Below, one piece after another: positions 1-12,299 of a stretch of DNA of 64,000 nucleotides (position 1 is its first letter; every line of letters starts with the position of its first letter). The translations under genes and the position numbers were made by a program. Under the pieces are notes generated by a model, which made no database searches, was not told where the DNA came from, and was given only the letters and a program-made list of their open reading frames with translations. The DNA lies in assembly GCA_003439945.1 (NCBI GenBank), contig QVRM01006416.1, positions 1,061,001 to 1,125,000 on the forward strand, given 5' to 3'. The DNA comes from Dermanyssus gallinae (Eukaryota; Arthropoda; Arachnida; Mesostigmata; Dermanyssidae).

Positions 1-1900
1 GGTACCCGTTGATCGACCCTTTGTAAAACCATGATATAGGCGCCAGGAACGGCCTTAAACAGCTCTTCGCAGAGGACAACACTGGGCACTTCGTTACTTG
101 TGGAAAGAGGTCCCACATTAGCTCATCAAAATCATCCTAGGATACCTAGAGAATCGGAATAATAACAGGAGTTAATATTGGTATTTGCACTTCACGAGTT
201 ATCCGCAGGGCTCGATCTTGGGCCCCATCTTGGGCCCCATGCTTTAGAACCAGTGCGTATGATAATGCCCTTCGCCAGTGTAGTTGTTCGATAAGGGGTG
301 CAGATGATCGCGTATGGTCGCGGTTGATCTGGCCATACAGGAAAAGTGCATGAGAATGAGAATTTCACGCAAATAAAACGCTACAGTATAGGAGCAGATG
401 GATAGATGGACGAAGCCGGCTTAGCAATCGCTCCGCCGAACGCGAGGCCATATTGCGCCCCTTCAGACTAGACGTGGCAGCAAATAGAGCAGGGCAGAGC
501 AGCAAATAAAGCAGGGCAGAGCAGCAAATAAAGCAGGTCAAGGAGGTCCGGTAGTTAGGGGCCCGCTTAGACAAGAGTCTTACGGGTCTCAGCCACATAA
601 AGATATGCTTGGCTAAGGCGGTCACTGCAGTCGCACGAACTCTGGCAAACATTCACTGACCGGAGAGTTAGATTTCTGCCTATTTTACTAGCAAGTCACG
701 TGAGTTGGAATGATACGGGTTCACAGGTGTGGCGCCAACGCACGCCGAACGTTGGGGGAACCCGTGAGTGTCTCCGGCCACGTGATCCGAGTGTCACTCG
801 GTTTTTTTTTCTTTCTTTTAAGTGGGTACTGTTTTATCTGGAAATCTGGGCCATCAGGGTGTGAAACTTAAGGGGTAAATGCATACATTTAGTGTGGGTC
901 TCAGCGGGCTACCATACATCTACTGAGATAACAGATTTAACCTACTTTCATTTAAAAAAAGGCCCAATTAAGGCTACGCTCAATCCACGACAAAATACGC
1001 AAAGCTAATGCGGGGCCAGCTAAAATGTACTATGTATCAAGTTATTTACAATAACTTAACCCAAATCTCAAAACTTTAGAAAATATCGTTTTAAACGCGC
1101 ACGTGTCGCGCCGTGATCGAACTCGCGGCTTCTTACGTCAGGGTCGCCGGTCATCACCGCCACGTCGTTCCGTCGCCGATTGACAAACGAATCAACGTTG
1201 CTATCGCGTTATTTAGCGCTCGCGTCTCATAGGTCACTCGGCATATCTCTCTCTCTCTCTTTCTCTCTCTATATATATATATATATGTTTATCTCTCTCT
1301 CTATATATATATATATAATTTTTTGTATTACGTTTATAATACGTATTTGATACGCCGAGAGGATAAGACACTGTGTATGATAAGCGGCAAATTGATTGGG
1401 TGTGGCACTTGTCGCCCGGTGGTTCAAAAGGTTTTAATATATATATATATATATATATATAAATATATATATATATTCAATTATATATGGTAGAGTCATA
1501 AAACAATGAATATTAGCACACAAACGTTCGTCAACACCGCAAAAGGAATCAACCAAACACGGCCAAAATACGGCGGTTCGGCTCGAGTTCGTGTCGTTGT
1601 GACGAGCTGTGCGACCAAAGCTCTGATGAACAGGACAGGCCTAAAGGACACAAACATTGTCTGTAAGGTGACGCGGCGGTTATATTTGCGTTATCGAGCG
1701 TTCCCACGCAGAACAATAAGATATAGTGAGTGACCCGCCGATAATGCGGGAACACGCGATAGCGAGGTGTGGTGTTTTATTAGGCGGCTGATTGTACAAC
1801 TCTCAGCCTTTGAGACAAGGTAACGAACTGCGCAAACGTAATGTAACAGCCCTGATTCAAGGTGTCACTCTGTGTGTTTATAATGCCAAGCGAGAGAAAG
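1..1900. other. Non-coding stretch, no gene seen
   Basis: No open frame here has family resemblance, and the short frames on both strands lack coding character. It holds a 22-bp tandem repeat (477-542), a doubled 12-bp unit at 217-240, a CT-then-TA compound microsatellite (about 1,236-1,316) and a (TA)n tract (about 1,436-1,475). Confidence 0.6.
477..542. repeat. 22-bp tandem repeat, three units
   Basis: Three consecutive 22-bp units begin at 477, 499 and 521, each opening with GCAGCAAAT. The second unit differs from the first by one base, and the third differs near its end. It is a short minisatellite with no sign of coding function. Confidence 0.85.
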
Positions 1901-1923
1901 AGAGCTTCATTGTGTCGCATGTT

Positions 1924-2310
<387 letters not shown>

Positions 2311-2899
2311 TGTTGTTGTTGGTGGCCGTGGAGCCACAATTACTGCAAAACTTTATTGGCGTAAAGGCGGTTTGTTGCTGTTGTTGTACTGTTTTTTTTT
2401 TGGGTAATAATTATGCATCTGATTCCGGCTGATTCCGACACTGCTGATAGATAACTAACCGTTCATTGAGAACGATTTCTTATTATTTAAAAGCCAGCCC
2501 CCGCGAACGTTCTCGTTATCGTCTGTCTGCCGGGCCGCCGAGCTAACCGCGCGCGTATGGAAGGCCGCCAGCGGACGCAAGAGAGCATTATCTCCCAGCA
2601 AACGGCTCGACCGACGCATCTCGCATTCGTTACGGCGTGCCAGCGATCCACGGACACCGGCCGCCGGTCGGAATTCGTCAACCAGATTCTCACGGATATC
2701 GCTGCCGCTAGCGCTCACGCGCGTTTACTGCTTTCTTCATGCTCGCCTCTCTCCGGCTCTGCAACCCTTTTTTTTTCGCAAATTCGTCTCTTTCTTTTCT
2801 TTTTCGGTAATTGTTGTTGTTGTCGTTGTTGCTGTTGTTGTTGTTGTTATTGTTGTTGTGAGTGTTGCTTTTGCCTTAGGCGACATTTGTCTATTTGTT

Positions 2900-3066
2900 C
2901 GCCAATATTGTCACTATTATCATTATTGATTGTCTAACACCTTAGTCTAAGAGTCTAAATAGATATGAAGTTCTTACACAGTAACCGATTGAATGAACTC
3001 TCACTGGTCAGTTTGCAATTCCCTCTAAGCACACTTTATAAAACATAACTGCTTGTAATCATTGCA

Positions 3067-3100
<34 letters not shown>

Positions 3101-3210
3101 TTTTCATCTTTGTTATATATATTAGTCACCTTTGGCACTTCACAGTTAACTTTAATCGAAGGGTCCAATGATAAGTATATTTAACAATTTTATTTATATA
3201 TTCATCGTGG

Positions 3211-3245
<35 letters not shown>

Positions 3246-5250
3246 AGATAACTACCGTGAAGGCTTCGATGCGTCTATAGTCTACCGCAGTTGAACCTAA
3301 CAATTCGACACATTGAGGGCCACTCTTTCTAAACGAGATGTGACAGTGCTTTTCTGTCAATCCTTTCCGTAGTCTAACGAAAACGTGAAATGTGCCCGTG
3401 GCATGGCCGCACACTTCCAGAAGTTGTGATGCAACTCAAGGCGATTGAAGGTAAACAAAACTTAATAAGGTAAAACACTGAACACATATGAAGCCGGTTG
3501 TAGAGCTAACCAACATGTCCAGAGAAGGCAATGCAAGCGACGCTACTCATGGGGCGTTTGGGGCGTTCATGAGTGTGCAGCGTTAAACTAATCCGTGTAT
3601 TCTTACACTTTTCTCGTAAGCATGGCAGGGTCATACAAGTAAGAACTAGTTGACAGCGCCTGTCACTTAGTTGTTCCCACTCTCACTGTTAGAGATCAGA
3701 AGTCAAGCCACTGCGACAGTCGCGATTTAGGAACGTCAGTCACGGTATTACACTACAACAATAGTGTTTCTATGTGTGTGCAGCTTGAGTCACCGCGACG
3801 CGTCTCGGCAAAGACCAAGATGAATATAAGCACGTCTTTCATGTCGTAGTGGAAAAATCGCTGCTTGCTGAAGGAATGCGATTTGTGAGTTGTCTGCCAA
3901 CAAAGCGCAGACCCACACCCATACCAATGAAACACTCGTTAGGTCCGCACGGTCCTCAGAGATCTTCTAGTTTTTTTTGAGAACTATAGCTAAGCATACT
4001 ATTACGACTAGCAAATAGCACTTCGATGAGCAAAGTATCAAATAGTATTTGCATACTTGCAGCACAAAAGCGCATAGGTTTAATACCAGATGGTCCCCGA
4101 TCGTTAGCTAAGCCTCTCGCTTAACTAAGTAATTTGCGGCAAAGCAGCATCGCAAGTAATCCCAGCTTCGGCTGTCAAGATAAACCAAGAGCTTCCTTTC
4201 CCTCATCAATTACCCTCGATACCTATTAGTCATTGCTTATACATGTACGTATGTTTAGCATAGGCGTGCGTTTAATGCAGCAAATGCAGCATCGCAAACT
4301 ACACTACAGCATTTTCTAGAATGTGATATTTGTTGTATTTCGATGCGAAACGTATCACAGTACCACATATCACATTGCGTAGTGTAAACAAAGCTTACAT
4401 TTTCATTGTCGCGTAACAAATGTAGGCCTTGAAAGATGTTTCGCTACAAACATGTTTTTATTTTAGTTTAATCTCTTTAAAAGACGACCACAACAGAATA
4501 CTCAGTCGAAGATTTTCTACAGAATCGTTGGTTTAATTTAACGGATAGATATTTAAAAAAAACATCAGGATCAAAATACAGTGCTTCGTAAATAAATTAA
4601 CACACAAAGTGACCTCTTTAAGAAATATTGTTGTTTTTTGACCTTAAAGGAATAGTAAAATGTTTTTCTTGTTTATTTATTAGCATTTATTGGTGGTGTA
4701 TTATCTATAAAATGCTTAAATTAGACACTGTACCATGTTCGCCTATAATAGAAATGCGACGTAAGAACAAGAAGACTAGCTCAGGTAAGTAACACTTAGA
4801 TGGGCTCCTGTCATTGGCTCTACGTAAGGATCTAACACTCAGCTGAATACAATCAATAGGAGCAAACTCAAAGTCGATGACAGAGACATTTTTGATTAAC
4901 TAGATAAAATCTCTCACCGGCCTTACAGTTGGTGTTGTTATTGTGAACAATATCCTGCTGTGTATGGCCGTTTCGCCATCAATATTATTGGATGGATACA
5001 CCGGCTCTGAACGGGCGAACGTATTAAGCAGACGTGAATGTTTATTTTTTGGAATTTAATTTCGAGCTTGCCAGTCCTAAGTAAGTGTTACTTCTACTCG
5101 CATAAAATCGTTGACTTTTTCGTGCTCTGTGGTGGCAGTATTGTCAACCATCCCACTTATTCACTGCGCACTCCCCTTTTTATTGACAAACACCATGCGA
5201 TGACTAGCAATGGGTACCATAGTAGTCAAACATATATTTGTGCTGAGTTG

Positions 5251-5286
<36 letters not shown>

Positions 5287-5335
5287 CATCTACGTCAAAG
5301 CAAGCATATGAAGCAACAATCGTCCCCCATTATGA

Positions 5336-5373
<38 letters not shown>

Positions 5374-5568
5374 TAGTGATATTAAGCTTACGTTTATGTC
5401 ATACATTTTGTATAATCATATGCATGTATGCATAAGCATTCTTCTGCATGTAATTCAAAAAGTTTGTATATCGAGACACATTGTGGCGCCATTACGTATG
5501 ATGAGATATATGAGCTCACGTATAATTCGTGTTGTTTGCCCCACTTCTCTGTGATGTTCATCAAGGTC

Positions 5569-5613
<45 letters not shown>

Positions 5614-5770
5614 AATATGCGCAAAATCAAACGTCATGGTCGCAGAAATTACCGTAAGGTCACGTCTAACCAGCCTAACCATCTACAAAGACAAGACGCG
5701 CACGCGCACTGGAACTAACAAGAATGCGTTCGTTGGTCAGCGCCATGATATTAATAATGAGCGGTAACTA
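2900..5770. other. Non-coding AT-rich stretch
   Basis: I see no supported gene. It contains (TA)n tracts at about 3,069-3,098, 3,214-3,242, 5,258-5,285, 5,339-5,370 and 5,572-5,610, within otherwise unique-looking AT-rich DNA. Frames near the tracts encode alternating Tyr-Ile and are artefacts. Confidence 0.55.
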
Positions 5771-5773
5771 TTC

Positions 5774-5775
<2 letters not shown>

Positions 5776-5830
<55 letters not shown>

Positions 5831-5832
5831 GT
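5776..5832. repeat. (ATT)n microsatellite
   Basis: About 19 nearly perfect ATT units, followed by an imperfect ATT/ACT tail and an (ATC)n run at about 5,885-5,903. Confidence 0.95.
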
Positions 5833-5904
5833 ACTATTATTAATATTAATACTATTACAACGACGACGAGAGTTCAATTAGTCTCATCATCATCATCATC
5901 ATCC

Positions 5905-6129
5905 CCATCGTTGTCGTTCGTTTGTCGGCATTTGACATCACCACATTGTATCTGTTCATCTACGATCTATTTATAGTTGAGATTACTAAATGTAAACATC
6001 GTTAAGCGTCACGCGGCCGTCGCGGCGGTATCGTCGTCCATCGTCCACAGTTAGCCAGTAGTAGTTAGTTAAGTAAGCGTCCGTGTGTTGGTACCATGCA
6101 TCTGAGGAAACTGGTAATCATCATAATTG

Positions 6130-6166
<37 letters not shown>

Positions 6167-6900
6167 TTTATTACACCAGTGTGGACTTGACCTTGTAGAA
6201 TCTATTCTTATGAGTTGTTGAATATGTTGTTTTTTTATGCGGCGACGTACCGCTATACCGTCGTAAACAAATCACAAACTAGCCGACAGCTCCTACAAGT
6301 GTCAGCGGTGCCAAAACGGACACCAACATCAAGTGCCGTTGCTGGTGACACCATACATATCGCGGCGGCTTCCCATTTAGCTAAGGGCACGGACCCTGGG
6401 ATAAGCTCGGTCTGGGAAAACTTAACGGGCCGCAAAAAAAGCAAAGCAAAACGAAGCTGACTTCTTTAGCTGAAATCTCATCTGCTGTAGTTTGTCCGAC
6501 TATGATGTTAATGGGTGTTTGGATGGGGATGGTTCTGTATGTGTGCGCGGGTGTTTGCCACCCTATATTTAACTACTACAACGCAGTACCACCTATCGTG
6601 AGCCATTACCATACGAGTGGTAGCGATTTTGATGATGACAAGGCTAATCATTTAGTACGTAACAAGGGTAACAAGATATTGTGGACCCTTGAATGAAATT
6701 ATTAGATCAACAACATAAATTTACCTTATCGACTCGAATCGATAACAACATATATTTACAATCAAATCGTCCTCTCCGTTTCGTGTAGTCATGATATGAT
6801 TATATGGTGTCCTCATTGGCTAGTATGTAGTTTCGAACAATGCAAAGCGTCTTGTAATCTATATGTATATATATATACTTTTTGTAGAAGTTAACTACTA
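5905..6900. other. Non-coding stretch, no gene seen
   Basis: Unique-looking DNA with a (TA)n tract at about 6,132-6,163. Frames of 60-80 codons occur on both strands, but none has a recognisable family or a splice context I can defend. Confidence 0.5.
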
Positions 6901-6904
6901 AAAT

Positions 6905-8950
6905 GCATGATGCACACCGGGCATCGTTGTGTGAGGCCACGGTAGTGTGGGACTCCGAAACCCGCTAAAATCAGTCGTCCTCTTTGCCCCTTGCGGGGGG
7001 TGGCCGCAGTACCATCTTTTTGATTAGATTACTTCACCTGGACACATTTTCTTGCCATTTAGGCTGCTCGACTTTGTGCGGCGATACTTTTCACCTTGTA
7101 GACAAATTCTGCGAATCTTTTTGCCATAATCCAGAGTTCGTGATTCTTGCTTCGTGAGCTCCTCTACAAGGCCTTGGCATGTCAGGGGGTTTCTCAGTCG
7201 TAGGTTCTGGAACAGTAGCACTGGTTCAGTGTTAAAAAAGACGTAGCGTTTGTAGCAGTGCCTTACACCGTCAGCCTCTTCTGAGTTGCGCATACGGCAT
7301 AAGTTTTACTAATGCGGTGAACGCATCCACCTTGGCCCCCGCTGGCAGTTGCGTGAGTGGGTAGGTAAGCGAGTTGTGTTCGAGGCTGTACTATGTTTTG
7401 AAATCAGGGAGTATTGATTTTGTCCAGTATCCAGGATGGCCCGGCTGGATTGCTTCTCATTGTTAGCTCCATTTGCCTAGGGTGCCTCTTCTGCTAATTA
7501 GTGTTTCCTCTGTCCGGATGTTATTTAGGAAAGTTCTTGATAGTTTCTGGCAGCAGTTGTTGAACTTTTAGGTCCCAGGGAATTTGTTCAGAGAGAATTT
7601 GTGTGGCTTTTGTGGAGGCTGTGCGACTTGCCCGTGCTCGCCGTTGAGCGACATAGGGATTTGGGTCTTGTTGAGAAGGCAGCGTGTTGTAGTTCTGGTA
7701 GTCGTGCACTCCCATAGGGGTGCAGCGTATAACCGTCTATTACTGATAATAAGAGATGGCGGTGAGAGTTGTCTGGTCCGCGGGAGGATTTGTTATAGCT
7801 CTGCTGAGACTTTGGCCGCTTTTGTTTGCTGCTTAGCGCACAGGAGGTATTTCTTTGAGAACTCTAGGGTCTCCCTCAGGATCACGCTCAAGTAGTTCAC
7901 AACGGGCGTGAGTGTTACGGAGTAACCTCTCAGGTGTACATTTAGATTCTGTGGATGCCGCTTCAGGCCGTTTACGAACGAATTGTTTCTTCTTCATATG
8001 AAGTTAATTTGAGACCTGGCGTGTGGAGGTGTTGTCGGATATCCGCCAGAGCTCCGTTAGCTGTTTCTTCGAGCAGATCCTTTTTCACGGGTGGTAAGAT
8101 CAGTGCCAGATCGTCTACGTAAGCGACGGAATAAACTTTTGACAGATATGGGAGTCTAAGTGCTCCATCGTAGGTTATATTCCGCAGGGTTGGTCCCATT
8201 ACGAACCCTTGCGAGTTTCGGCTGTCACTGCCTAGTTTACGCTTCTATATGTAGATGCTCGGTATTTTAGGTACGACGCTATGATACATCGTAAGTAGAA
8301 GGACACGCCATTGTTTGTAGGTGCTTTTAGCTATAGCGTTTTACAAAAGCGTATTCAGTGCGTTTTTGACGTTCATGAGGTGACCAGGCCGGTTTGCTAT
8401 GGACGCGTTTCTCTGTTTCAGCTATGGTTTGAACTTTGCTGATAGCCGCATGTGTAATATAATGTAATGAAGGCTCGAACGTGCCGTTTTCTAAAACTTC
8501 ATCTTCTTTGATGAGTATTGTGTCTATCGTGTGTTTTAGTTGGTTCTCTACGAGTAGATGTATCCAGTATACTCTTTGCGGGGGAACCGCATCTGGGACC
8601 GGTGCTCTTCTTGGCCGTGTGCGTTCAGTCACAATGTTGATATCTTTGATTGCGATTGTCTCGAAGCTAAGGTCTAAAATTCTCTCAAAGAATACATGTT
8701 CCGGCGGGGATCTTTGTGGAAAGAGCGCAGTTATAGTCAGTCGGGCTTCTTCTACTGAAAGGAAATTTTGTTGGGCATGGCCTTGTACCCTTTTCCCCAG
8801 GGGCTCTCTTTGACTTTCTTATACAAAGAGAGTTCCAGTGGTTTACTTTACTATTCATAATTGCTGTATGTAGCGCTTTTCGTGTTTCTCCATACTCTTC
8901 CCATAAATAAGAGCCTTGATCTGCGGCGGGTACATCGCTTTTCGGCAATC
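6905..8950 (-). pseudogene. R1-clade non-LTR retrotransposon ORF2 remnant with 3' UTR
   Basis: This decayed LINE encodes a reverse transcriptase that would copy its RNA at the genomic insertion site. Read on the minus strand, an R1-like pre-RT segment with the pattern SK..HW..LC lies at 8,948-8,685. An APGPDG-like finger motif (seen as APVPDAVPP) follows near 8,600. The catalytic palm block lies at 8,199-7,972, with GPTLRN.TYDG and the active-site YVDDLALI (YVDD at about 8,110-8,121, usually ADD in R1). A thumb-like piece with RLYAAPLWE follows near 7,700, then a C-terminal segment with Y.LTQ near 7,350 and a 3' UTR to about 6,905. Coding passes through several frames with stops, so it is dead. 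The 5' half, including the apurinic endonuclease, is absent. The RT assignment is firm and the R1 clade is likely. Confidence 0.82.
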
Positions 8951-9053
8951 TGACTATTCCACCAGTAGCACAGGGGACGATTGGCTATCTTAGTATATGT
9001 GCGAAAGCTAGATTCTCAACAGGATCCACGAGGAGCACTACAAATGTTCTCCT

Positions 9054-9245
9054 AGCCTATTTTCTAACTTATACCCGCCTACAGAAGGCATTAAAAAAGA
9101 GAGTACCTCATCTCATTGAATGCTCGGCAGTGGAAATCTCTGCACTACTAGAGGGAGCCCCCACAGATATTTCCACTGCCGAGCTTTCAATGAGATGAGG
9201 TACTCCCTTTTTTAATGCATTATGTAGGCGGGTATAAGTTAGCCT
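9054..9245. mobile_element. Foldback (MITE-like) element
   Basis: Two arms of roughly 80-90 bp (9,054-9,142 and 9,164-9,245) are near-perfect inverted copies separated by about 21 bp. Differences are a 7-base indel near the outer end and a few substitutions. The outer ends read AGCCTA and TAGCCT-like. There is no coding capacity. Size and structure fit a non-autonomous foldback DNA transposon, but the superfamily cannot be named because no clear target duplication is visible. Confidence 0.75.
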
Positions 9246-9570
9246 GGGAAAGTGTTACCGTTTTGTGGGGAGAATAGGCTGGGAGGAAGTTTGTATTGCT
9301 CCCCGTGGATCCTTCAGTCGGTTATTCCATAGTTAGTTCCTCTGAAGCAAACGCCAAATCTAACGTTGATTTGTGCTTGCCATTGTCAAAGGTGTACTTT
9401 GCGGTGTTCATGAGCTGTAAATACTTCATTCTAGGAGTATTATGAACTTGAGTTGTACACACTGACTTAATGACTTAGTCAATTGAACTTAGACTAGCCG
9501 AGTACGTAGGGAAAGAAAACACGATCGCCTGCGATCACCTGTAGAGTGTCACTTGACTCTTCTCTCGTTG

Positions 9571-9832
9571 TGCCTATTAAGCCAAGGCAGCAGGCGTCCC
9601 AGACGGTACTCCCAGGTTGCTAAAGCCCGGGGCATTAACCGTCCGGCCCGGGTTTCATGTGCAGCACACTTCCCCTGTACAATCATAGTAGCCTTAACAG
9701 CCCTCGGGCCACGACAGAATGACAATATGAATTCGTTGCCACTCAATCTATATCGTATGCCTCGCCTCCCGCGCCAACAAAAGTGACCTCGGGAGAGTTA
9801 TTATTGGAAGTTTGCACCGTCTGACTAACTTT
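9571..9832 (+). repeat. Interspersed repeat family C, copy 1
   Basis: This copy aligns by eye, end to end, with the reverse complements of 23,800-24,078 and 25,181-25,449. Shared landmarks in order are GCCTATTAAGC near the start, AGCAGGC.TCCC, a GGGCNTTAACC block, ATATCGTATG near 9,752, and GGAAGTTTGCAC near the end. Open frames across it exist but are not conserved between copies, so it is non-coding. No RNA polymerase III boxes or terminal inverted repeats are apparent, leaving the element class unknown. Confidence 0.7.
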
Positions 9833-10113
9833 CATGGGGGCGCGTGAAGGTCCCGCAGCACGCGGAAGTTGCGCGCCAGCGGACCAACGCCGGAAAGAGA
9901 GTCATAGTTACTCCCGCCAACGAGAAGAATATATCGTTCTCGAATACGGTAGATTCGTCTTGGCCCAAGTAGACGTTTCCATCGAATCGTCTGAACGTTT
10001 CTCGTTCCTACTCGTATCTACCCTCTCCACTGCACCTGAACATGCCCAGATGCAACAGTCCCCACGCTAACTATGAAATATGTAATAATGCATTTATGTG
10101 GTAATGCTTAGAT

Positions 10114-11220
10114 CTACGTACGACGACGGCGTTGTCCGGCCATCTCTCGATAATCTATCCTTGTTCTTGGTCGCAGACCTCTTGGCTCTTGTAGCGGCGT
10201 TGATGTAATCAGATCCACTGATGTAGCAGGCTCGGTAGAGAATTCCGCCTTCGCTTTTATAGGCGATGTCGTCGCCGGAGAGGAATTTGACGTAGCGGTA
10301 GCGAATGGTCTCGTTACGGCAACCTCTGAATGTTTTTCAGGCTGTTCGTCGCCATGGTCGACCGTTCCACTCAAGTGCTTGTGCAGTGTATAGCCCGTTT
10401 CTTTTCTCACGTTCGTTGGTTACTGGGCGAACTGGTGCAGAACGACGGTGTTCGATACCCCGTTCTGCCAAGAATGTCGTACATTCATGATTGCAGAATC
10501 CGCTAGCATTATCAGAGACAAGCTGTACCATAGCGCGCGAAACTCTCGCCTAACTTTGCTATCGTAACCTTAAGGCTTGACATAGAGTTGAAGCTGAAAA
10601 CTTCTAATTATTTAGAGTATGCATCGACGATAATCAGGTACCAACTGCCGCCAATCGGTCCATTTTGGTCGATATGAATTCGCTGCCACGGACCGTTAGC
10701 CGGCTCCCAGCCATATACTGGGCTTCGGGCCGGTTCGTTAGCTGTGCCCATGCATGTGACACATTTGCCGTTTTCTCGATGTCCTGATTGATTTCCCGAA
10801 GCAATCAATGTTGGCGGGCCACCGATTTCATCTTGGCCATTCTGAATTGTCCAGAATGTAGGTCGGCGAGAATTGCTCCGCGCAAACATGTCGGTATTAC
10901 TATACGGTGTCCCCGGTACAGGCAACCATCGACCATGGTATATTCTGAACTGCTCCCCTTAGCCAGCATAGCCGTCATTGATCGTCGTAGCTGGTTGATA
11001 AACTCTATCAAGGCTGCGTCTGCTTGGGTGGCTTCCTGGACCGCTGACGCGTTTACTGACGCCAGCGCACAAGAAAGAGCCCGAATAAGTCCAGAGTTAT
11101 CACCTTTCACTTGGTCGCAGTTAAGGGCGCTTAGCAAGTTCCTGGTTTCAGAGACTCATTCGAGTTGCCGCAGTATGAAGCCCAACGTGGGCCGTAGTGT
11201 TTTCTCGCTAATCCGAAACG
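10114..11220 (-). pseudogene. Ty3/gypsy-like retrotransposon integrase remnant
   Basis: On the minus strand, three consecutive reading frames carry the parts of an LTR-retrotransposon integrase, the enzyme that inserts element cDNA. An HHCC-type zinc-binding region is seen as DGCLYRGHRIVIP and HSGQFRMAKMK (11,137-10,805), with its CVTC half near 10,760. The catalytic core follows with WQRIHID (first Asp at about 10,668), YLIIVDAYSK, and LVSDNASGF (second Asp at about 10,513). The glutamate region appears as TNEREK instead of the usual NG.AER. A proline- and arginine-rich C-terminal tail ends at 10,114. Frameshifts separate the zinc region, core and second half, so it is not functional. No gag, protease, reverse transcriptase or LTRs are seen nearby. 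Confidence 0.85.
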
Positions 11221-11548
11221 TATGTCTACGTCAGAAGGTTTCGCAGCCGTAGTTAATGTGATGTTCATTCTTCGTAGAAAAACCCGCACAGAGGGTTGGT
11301 GCCGCATATGTGTTTGCGTGTGTTTGCGTCGTCTAGTTTGAGCTTGGTAAACCGCACGCAAAATGAGCCCTTTAAAAGCGGACTCACATGCTACTCGTCT
11401 ATGAAAGAGTCTACAAGAAAGTTATGCGTATGCCGATACGTTCACACACTCACAAATCTACATGCACATCCATGCACATGCACACATGTGTTACTTTTCC
11501 GACACCGGTTCCAGGCCAAACCTTTCAGTTCGCAGTTTCTAAAGGAAT

Positions 11549-11726
11549 CGTCAAGCCCGGTGGCGTGGTGGCTTAATTCTGCGCCTCGCAACGGAGACAC
11601 ATAAATGCGCGAGTTCAAGCCCCACTGTTGCACATTTGTTTTTATGGGAGTCCGTCTATGAAACAATGTGAAAAACAGTACCGTGGACGTTAAAACTTAG
11701 CTGAGGGTTAGCCCAAAAACTTTCGC
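11549..11726 (+). mobile_element. SINE-2, tRNA-derived SINE copy with target-site duplication
   Basis: A 178-bp element flanked by a 12-bp direct repeat, TTCTAAAGGAAT at 11,537-11,548 and TTCTAAAGAAAT at 11,727-11,738 (one mismatch). The head carries a Pol III A-box-like TGGCTTAATTC (11,569) and a B-box-like AGTTCAAGCCC (11,612). The body and tail match the copies at 62,472-62,657 and, more weakly, 41,080-41,268. Such elements are transcribed by RNA polymerase III and mobilised by a partner LINE. Confidence 0.88.
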
Positions 11727-12171
11727 TTCTAAAGAAATGGGTTTGTATAAATGAGGTACACGGTGTGCAAAATTCGAAATGATTGTGTCCATGACTTTGA
11801 CGGGCGTCTGCCATGATTCAGTCGTTCGATTTGCGCGAGACTCGTCACGCAACTTGGATGCAATTGTTTGTGTGCATGGTACCTGTCGAAAAAAAGTGAC
11901 AAAAGGCGAGCGTGAGCGAGAGAGAGGTTTTGAGAAATCAAACAGTGGTGCTGTAAACTAATAAGCTCAGACTGTCTGCACCAAACAAGTTTTACGTTTC
12001 AACCCGTACGCATGCAAACTACTAGCAATCGCATTTTTTCTTGGTTTTCTTCTGTTACCCTGTGGTTGCCACTATGGTGTTCTGCTGTGGGACAGCGGGA
12101 CGCATGGATGCTAGCACTGTTAATCGTTGAAGTAGCATTAAAGAATGGTTCCAGCTCCTCGCCTCTTCCTG

Positions 12172-12290
12172 GGGCCATTTAGGTGAGAGGTTTTTAGTGG
12201 GTATTATGCCAACAACATCAGCATCGAATCCCACACTACCCGCTTTGGGTGTGCGTAAAGCATTTTTCCCTCTCACCAAAAAAAAGCACT
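12172..12290 (+). repeat. Possible R1-family 3' UTR scrap
   Basis: Contains GGTTTTTAGTGGG followed, after an insertion, by CCCACACTACC and TAAAGC. The same word order occurs on the minus strand in the 3' UTRs of the R1-like elements at 6.9 kb and 29.8 kb. No coding sequence accompanies it. The match is short and the assignment tentative. Confidence 0.35.
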
Positions 12291-12299
12291 GTTAATCGG

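Noticed and set aside
477..542. CRISPR-like direct repeats
   Set aside because: Units are contiguous without spacers, and the DNA is eukaryotic.
1098..1175. tRNA-like segment on the minus strand with GAGTTCGATCA as a B box
   Set aside because: The A box is weak and a cloverleaf cannot be drawn convincingly. No second copy in the window supports a SINE.
12181..12281. 10-bp inverted ends GGTGAGAGG and CCTCTCACC as a small DNA transposon
   Set aside because: The arms are short, and the interior better fits a LINE 3' UTR scrap.
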